From Clostridium sp. UBA6640 (lineage in GTDB: Bacteria; Bacillota; Clostridia; Clostridiales; Clostridiaceae), in the NCBI RefSeq assembly GCF_002455975.1, contig NZ_DKLM01000029.1, positions 1 to 15,426 of the forward strand: a stretch of DNA of 15,426 bases, written 5' to 3'. This document shows positions 12,823-15,426 of this stretch, piece after piece. Under the pieces are notes generated by a model, which was not told the origin of the DNA, did no database searches, and saw only the letters and a list, made by a program, of their open reading frames with translations. The number at the start of each line of letters is the position of its first letter. Position 1 is the stretch's first letter. The position numbers and the translations under genes were made by a program.

Positions 12823-14244
12823 ATGAACAAAAAAGATATACTTGAGTTAAAAAGGCGTTTAAAGAAAGATCATTGTACCTTCACTAAAATGTCTGGTTGC
12901 TATGTTAATGATGAAAAAAATATTATTTTAAACTTTAGAGAAACTTTTTTAAATTTGGAAGATGATGAGTACTTTAAGTACTTAGAAATTGCTAAAAAAG
13001 TCTTATCTGGAACTATTGGTAATAATATTTTGGAACTTAACTTTCCACTTAATGAAAATCTTGAAAATGAAAAACAACTTTCTCTTATTAGGCTTAAAAA
13101 AAGCCAATTAAAGGATGATGCTTTGCTTCAAGATTTTTATAAATCCATTATAGATAGTTATGATTATACTGGTAATTTTTTAATACTGGTTTTTCATGAT
13201 GCTTATGATGTTATTACTAAGACTACTGATAATACTAAAATAGATGAATCTGAAGAAGTATATGAGTATATTTTATGTGCAATATGTCCTGTTTCACTTT
13301 CTGATCCTGGGCTTCGATACTTTGAAGAAGAAAAGAAAATAACAACACGTATTAGAGATTGGGTAGTGAATACTCCAACCATTGGCTTTGTATTCCCTGC
13401 TTTTATTGATCGTAGTTCAGATGTTAACTCTGTTATGTACTACACTAAAAATCCAAAAGACCCACATCCTGAATTGATGGAAGAAGCTTTAGGTTGTTTT
13501 TCAAAGCAAACTGCCAATATACAAAAAGAAACCTTTAATACAATTATTAAAGATTATATTGATGCTGATGAAAAAAAAGCTGAGAAAACTTTTATGGAAA
13601 TACAAGAAAATCTAAATACTATGATAGATGAATACAATTCAATGTATGATGATACAGATGCTGAACCTATAACTTTAACACAAAAAGATATACAAAATCT
13701 TTTAATAGAAAGCGGAGTTTCTGAAGAAGCTACTACTAAAATTGAGAAATCTTATGTAGAAAACTTTGGTGAAGATCTGCCTTTAGCAGAGAATTTAATT
13801 GACTCAAAAATACTTAAGGCAAATGCTCAAAGAAAAAAGGAAGAACAGCTTAAAAAGCAAGTAGAAGTACTTCAACTTAAACTTGAAGAAGTAAAGAAAG
13901 AGACATCTATGGATAAAGAAGCTGAGATTTCTAAAAAGAATGATGATGATAATATGACTTTAGATGGCGCTTTAGAAGATGATTTGACAAATGATTTAGA
14001 TGATTCCTTAGATGATGTTTCTAAAAATGATTTAAATGATGCCTTAGAAGATAGTTTAGAAGAATCTCCGGCTATAAATTCAGAGGATAATAGCCTTACT
14101 CATGACTATGATGTTATACTTCAAGTAAAACCTGAAAAAATACCTCAAATAAAATCTCAAATAATTGACGGTCAAAAATGCATAGTTATTCCCATTGATG
14201 AGAATGAACAAACTACAGTTAATGGCTTAGATGATTTGATTTAG
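12823..14244 (+). CDS. DUF4317 domain-containing protein
   Basis: This 473-aa protein matches the DUF4317 family of Clostridia, whose function is unknown. The recognisable N-terminus is MNKKDILELKRRLKKDHCTF followed by GCYVNDEKNIILNF, with a core including DPGLRYFEEE, FVFPAFIDRSSDVNSVMYYT and ALGCFSKQT. It is cytosolic by sequence: no signal peptide or membrane helix. Residues 332-370 (ANAQRKKEEQLKKQVEVLQ onward) should form a coiled coil. Residues 372-421 are an acidic, low-complexity insertion with LDDSLDD/LNDALEDSLEE repeats. The C-terminal 45 residues resume the family pattern (IIDGQKCIVIPIDENEQTTV). AGGGGG lies 8 nt before the ATG. It is a single-gene unit, ended by the terminator at 14269-14301. 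Confidence 0.9.
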   Translation: MNKKDILELKRRLKKDHCTFTKMSGCYVNDEKNIILNFRETFLNLEDDEYFKYLEIAKKVLSGTIGNNILELNFPLNENLENEKQLSLIRLKKSQLKDDALLQDFYKSIIDSYDYTGNFLILVFHDAYDVITKTTDNTKIDESEEVYEYILCAICPVSLSDPGLRYFEEEKKITTRIRDWVVNTPTIGFVFPAFIDRSSDVNSVMYYTKNPKDPHPELMEEALGCFSKQTANIQKETFNTIIKDYIDADEKKAEKTFMEIQENLNTMIDEYNSMYDDTDAEPITLTQKDIQNLLIESGVSEEATTKIEKSYVENFGEDLPLAENLIDSKILKANAQRKKEEQLKKQVEVLQLKLEEVKKETSMDKEAEISKKNDDDNMTLDGALEDDLTNDLDDSLDDVSKNDLNDALEDSLEESPAINSEDNSLTHDYDVILQVKPEKIPQIKSQIIDGQKCIVIPIDENEQTTVNGLDDLI

Positions 14245-14268
14245 ATGATATAAATTGATAAAGAAATG

Positions 14269-14301
14269 TAGCAAATCTTAAAAATAAGGTTTGCTATTTT
14301 T
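14269..14301 (+). terminator. Rho-independent terminator of the DUF4317 gene
   Basis: TAGCAAATCTTA (14269-14280) pairs with TAAGGTTTGCTA (14285-14296), with one G-T pair and an AAAA loop, followed by TTTTT. It lies 25 bp after the stop codon. Confidence 0.88.
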
Positions 14302-14400
14302 CTTTACTCTTTCTCATTTACTAAAATTATAGCTATATAATATCTTAACTTTTCTGTATAAGTTAATTCTAACTTCTAAACTAATTTACTTGCCACCTCG

Positions 14401-14409
14401 TGATATAAT
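14401..14409 (+). promoter_or_regulatory. Extended -10 promoter of the VanZ-like gene
   Basis: TGATATAAT is a perfect extended -10 element (TG-N-TATAAT), which needs little or no -35; none is obvious upstream. Transcription would start near 14416, about 28 nt before the ATG at 14444, and after the TTG that begins the longer frame. Confidence 0.55.
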
Positions 14410-14443
14410 AAATAAAGCATTCAAACACAAAGGAGACGTTCGC

Positions 14444-14962
14444 ATGAAAAAAGCAGGTAAAATTCTTTTATACCTTTACTTCATCGTTTTGATTTGGATA
14501 TTGCTTTTTAAATTTTCAGTTTCACCCAATGCTATACTTAATCGAGCATTTTCTGGTGAGCAATTACGACATATTAACTTGATACCATTTGGAGCATCAG
14601 GTGGCATCAAAGAAGTTGTTTACAATATTATTATTTTTGTTCCCTTAGGTATTTTGATAGAAATAGTGAACAAAAAAAGTTCAATGGTTCGAAATGCCAT
14701 CTATATTTTATTGTTTAGTCTTTTTATTGAAGTAAGTCAATCCATTTTAGCGGTCGGAGCTACAGATATAACTGATCTCTTGACTAACACTCTTGGTGGA
14801 ATATTTGGCATACTGATTTATACAAGTTTAAGAAAGGTATTCAATTCAGAAAAATTAGATACGGTACTGATAGTGATCGGTATAGTACTTTTTATTTTGA
14901 CTATGCTATTCGTTTTATTTTTAGTATTTATTATGGGAGTTCGCATTAAATTTCTAGGTTAG
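14444..14962 (+). CDS. VanZ-like family membrane protein
   Basis: This 172-aa protein is a member of the VanZ-like family, named after the teicoplanin-resistance accessory protein. Most members are chromosomal proteins of unknown role and do not by themselves indicate resistance. The family pattern is clear: INLIPF (residues 44-49), VYNIIIFVPLGIL (59-71), FIEVSQS (94-100), DITDLLTNTLGGIFG (108-122). Membrane helices are expected at about 6-26, 57-75, 83-104, 113-130 and 140-166. The frame extends upstream to a TTG at 14390, but that precedes the extended -10 promoter. AAAGGAG (14429-14435) lies 8 nt before the ATG at 14444, so that start is firm. A single-gene unit. Confidence 0.88.
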   Translation: MKKAGKILLYLYFIVLIWILLFKFSVSPNAILNRAFSGEQLRHINLIPFGASGGIKEVVYNIIIFVPLGILIEIVNKKSSMVRNAIYILLFSLFIEVSQSILAVGATDITDLLTNTLGGIFGILIYTSLRKVFNSEKLDTVLIVIGIVLFILTMLFVLFLVFIMGVRIKFLG

Positions 14963-15077
14963 ACGAGACTCAGTTGCTACCTTTAAAGACAGAACGAAAA
15001 TTAAAACTCAGTAATGAATCGTTATTGAGTGTTCGGCTTTCTGTGTCTACAATATTATACTAACACCACTAACCTCA

Positions 15078-15104
15078 TTTACTTGTGATACGTATCACTA
15101 TAAT
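15078..15104 (+). promoter_or_regulatory. Promoter with a palindromic operator in its spacer
   Basis: A perfect TATAAT (15099-15104) directly follows the perfect 14-bp palindrome GTGATACGTATCAC (15085-15098). Upstream candidates for the -35 are TTTACT (15078-15083, 15-bp spacer) or CATTTA (15076-15081, 17-bp spacer). A palindrome filling the spacer is typical of regulated promoters; the regulator is not identified. Confidence 0.5.
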
Positions 15105-15110
15105 TGATCC

Positions 15111-15228
15111 TAAAATAAGTGCCACTCGATGAGTGTATTTTGAAAAATGGTGTATATACTTTACATGATTTATATTACATGAAAAAGCCTGCAAGCATGG
15201 TGCTACAACCAGCCTGCAGGCTTTCTTT
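15111..15228 (+). ncRNA. Candidate small RNA between a regulated promoter and a terminator
   Basis: From the promoter at 15078-15104 to the terminator ending near 15228, a transcript of about 115 nt would be made. It has no convincing reading frame: the longest begins at an ATG near 15148, is 11 codons long and lacks a ribosome binding site. It contains a small palindrome at 15123-15135 and the terminator hairpin. I recognise no known RNA family. Confidence 0.3.
15184..15228 (+). terminator. Strong Rho-independent terminator
   Basis: AAAGCCTGCA (15184-15193) pairs perfectly with TGCAGGCTTT (15215-15224), enclosing a 21-nt loop with a small inner TGGT/ACCA stem, followed by CTTTTG and further T-rich sequence. 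It could end the VanZ-like transcript or the short unit before it. Confidence 0.75.
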
Positions 15229-15340
15229 TGTTATTTTCCACCCATATCAGCATGTATCTTACTATATGGCTCCATAATGAAAATTTAACTTATGCATGAT
15301 TTTAATCTCCACAACAAAAATTCTCATTTATAGATTAAAA

Positions 15341-15354
15341 ATTAAGAATTAAGA
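15341..15354. repeat. Short tandem repeat
   Basis: Two exact copies of ATTAAGA stand in tandem, with a degenerate third (ATGAATA) after them. Similar AT-rich runs are common in clostridial intergenic DNA. Confidence 0.4.
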
Positions 15355-15426
15355 ATGAATAATTATGGTTAAAACTCCACAGCCAAAGCCTTTGAAGTTT
15401 TCTGAAAATAAATTTTATTTTAAGAA

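Larger units (their letters stand above)
14963..15426. other. Non-coding tail of the window
   Basis: No protein gene is visible. The region holds an imperfect hairpin (ACTCAGTAA 15006-15014 with TTATTGAGT 15022-15030), a promoter with a palindrome in its spacer (15078-15104), a small palindrome CACTC-GAT-GAGTG (15123-15135), a strong terminator (15184-15228) and a short ATTAAGA tandem repeat (15341-15354). The part after 15230 shows nothing else. Confidence 0.6.

Noticed and set aside
14390..14443. N-terminal extension of the VanZ-like protein beginning at a TTG
   Set aside because: The extended -10 promoter at 14401-14409 lies inside it, and AAAGGAG clearly serves the ATG at 14444.
1..15426. 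CRISPR array, restriction-modification, toxin-antitoxin or phage genes
   Set aside because: No regularly spaced direct repeats and no matching protein families were seen; the only long repeats are the two 107-bp elements.

Overview
The window is very AT-rich. It has short intergenic hairpins, strong AGGAGG-type ribosome binding sites and Clostridium-type gene families (DUF4317, VanZ-like, XRE regulators, an S9 peptidase). It most likely comes from a chromosome of Clostridium sensu stricto or a close relative; the species cannot be read from the sequence. It looks like an accessory or loosely conserved stretch: single-gene units and two-gene operons separated by long non-coding gaps, with gene relics and small palindromic elements.

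Layout. Positions 1-57 are a perfect palindrome resembling two abutted ends of an IS3-type insertion sequence. From 224 to 12405 almost every gene is on the minus strand: a cysteine hydrolase (isochorismatase-like); a two-gene unit of an XRE-AbrB regulator followed by a GT1 glycosyltransferase; a berberine-bridge-type flavin oxidoreductase; a 190-aa protein of unknown function with an Arg/Glu repeat; a small four-helix membrane protein; a TetR regulator followed by a 382-aa protein of unknown function; an S9 prolyl-oligopeptidase-type peptidase; and two GNAT acetyltransferases. One plus-strand relic of an esterase (4155-4529) lies in the upstream region of the flavin oxidoreductase. At the right end two plus-strand genes encode a DUF4317 protein and a VanZ-like membrane protein, followed by a possible small-RNA unit.

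Regulation that can be read directly: the TetR gene has a well-formed promoter (TTTACA, 17 bp, TACAAT) followed at once by two tandem 13-bp palindromes (TTACCATYGGTAA), an arrangement expected for autorepression. The XRE-AbrB gene has a promoter (TAGACA, 17 bp, TATAAT) whose -35 box is overlapped by the inverted repeat TTAATGT-N10-ACATTAA. In several genes promoter or ribosome-binding-site placement moves the start downstream of the longest open frame (2523, 4130, 8291, 12405, 14444).

The most unusual feature is a pair of nearly identical 107-bp elements (8553-8659 and 11636-11742; two differences) with 13-bp terminal inverted repeats AGGGACGGTTCAT. They are MITE-like, lie in direct orientation and bracket the peptidase and one acetyltransferase. 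The second copy sits just upstream of that acetyltransferase and contains a promoter-like sequence pointing into it. No complete phage, CRISPR array, toxin-antitoxin or defence system was found, and no intact transposase.
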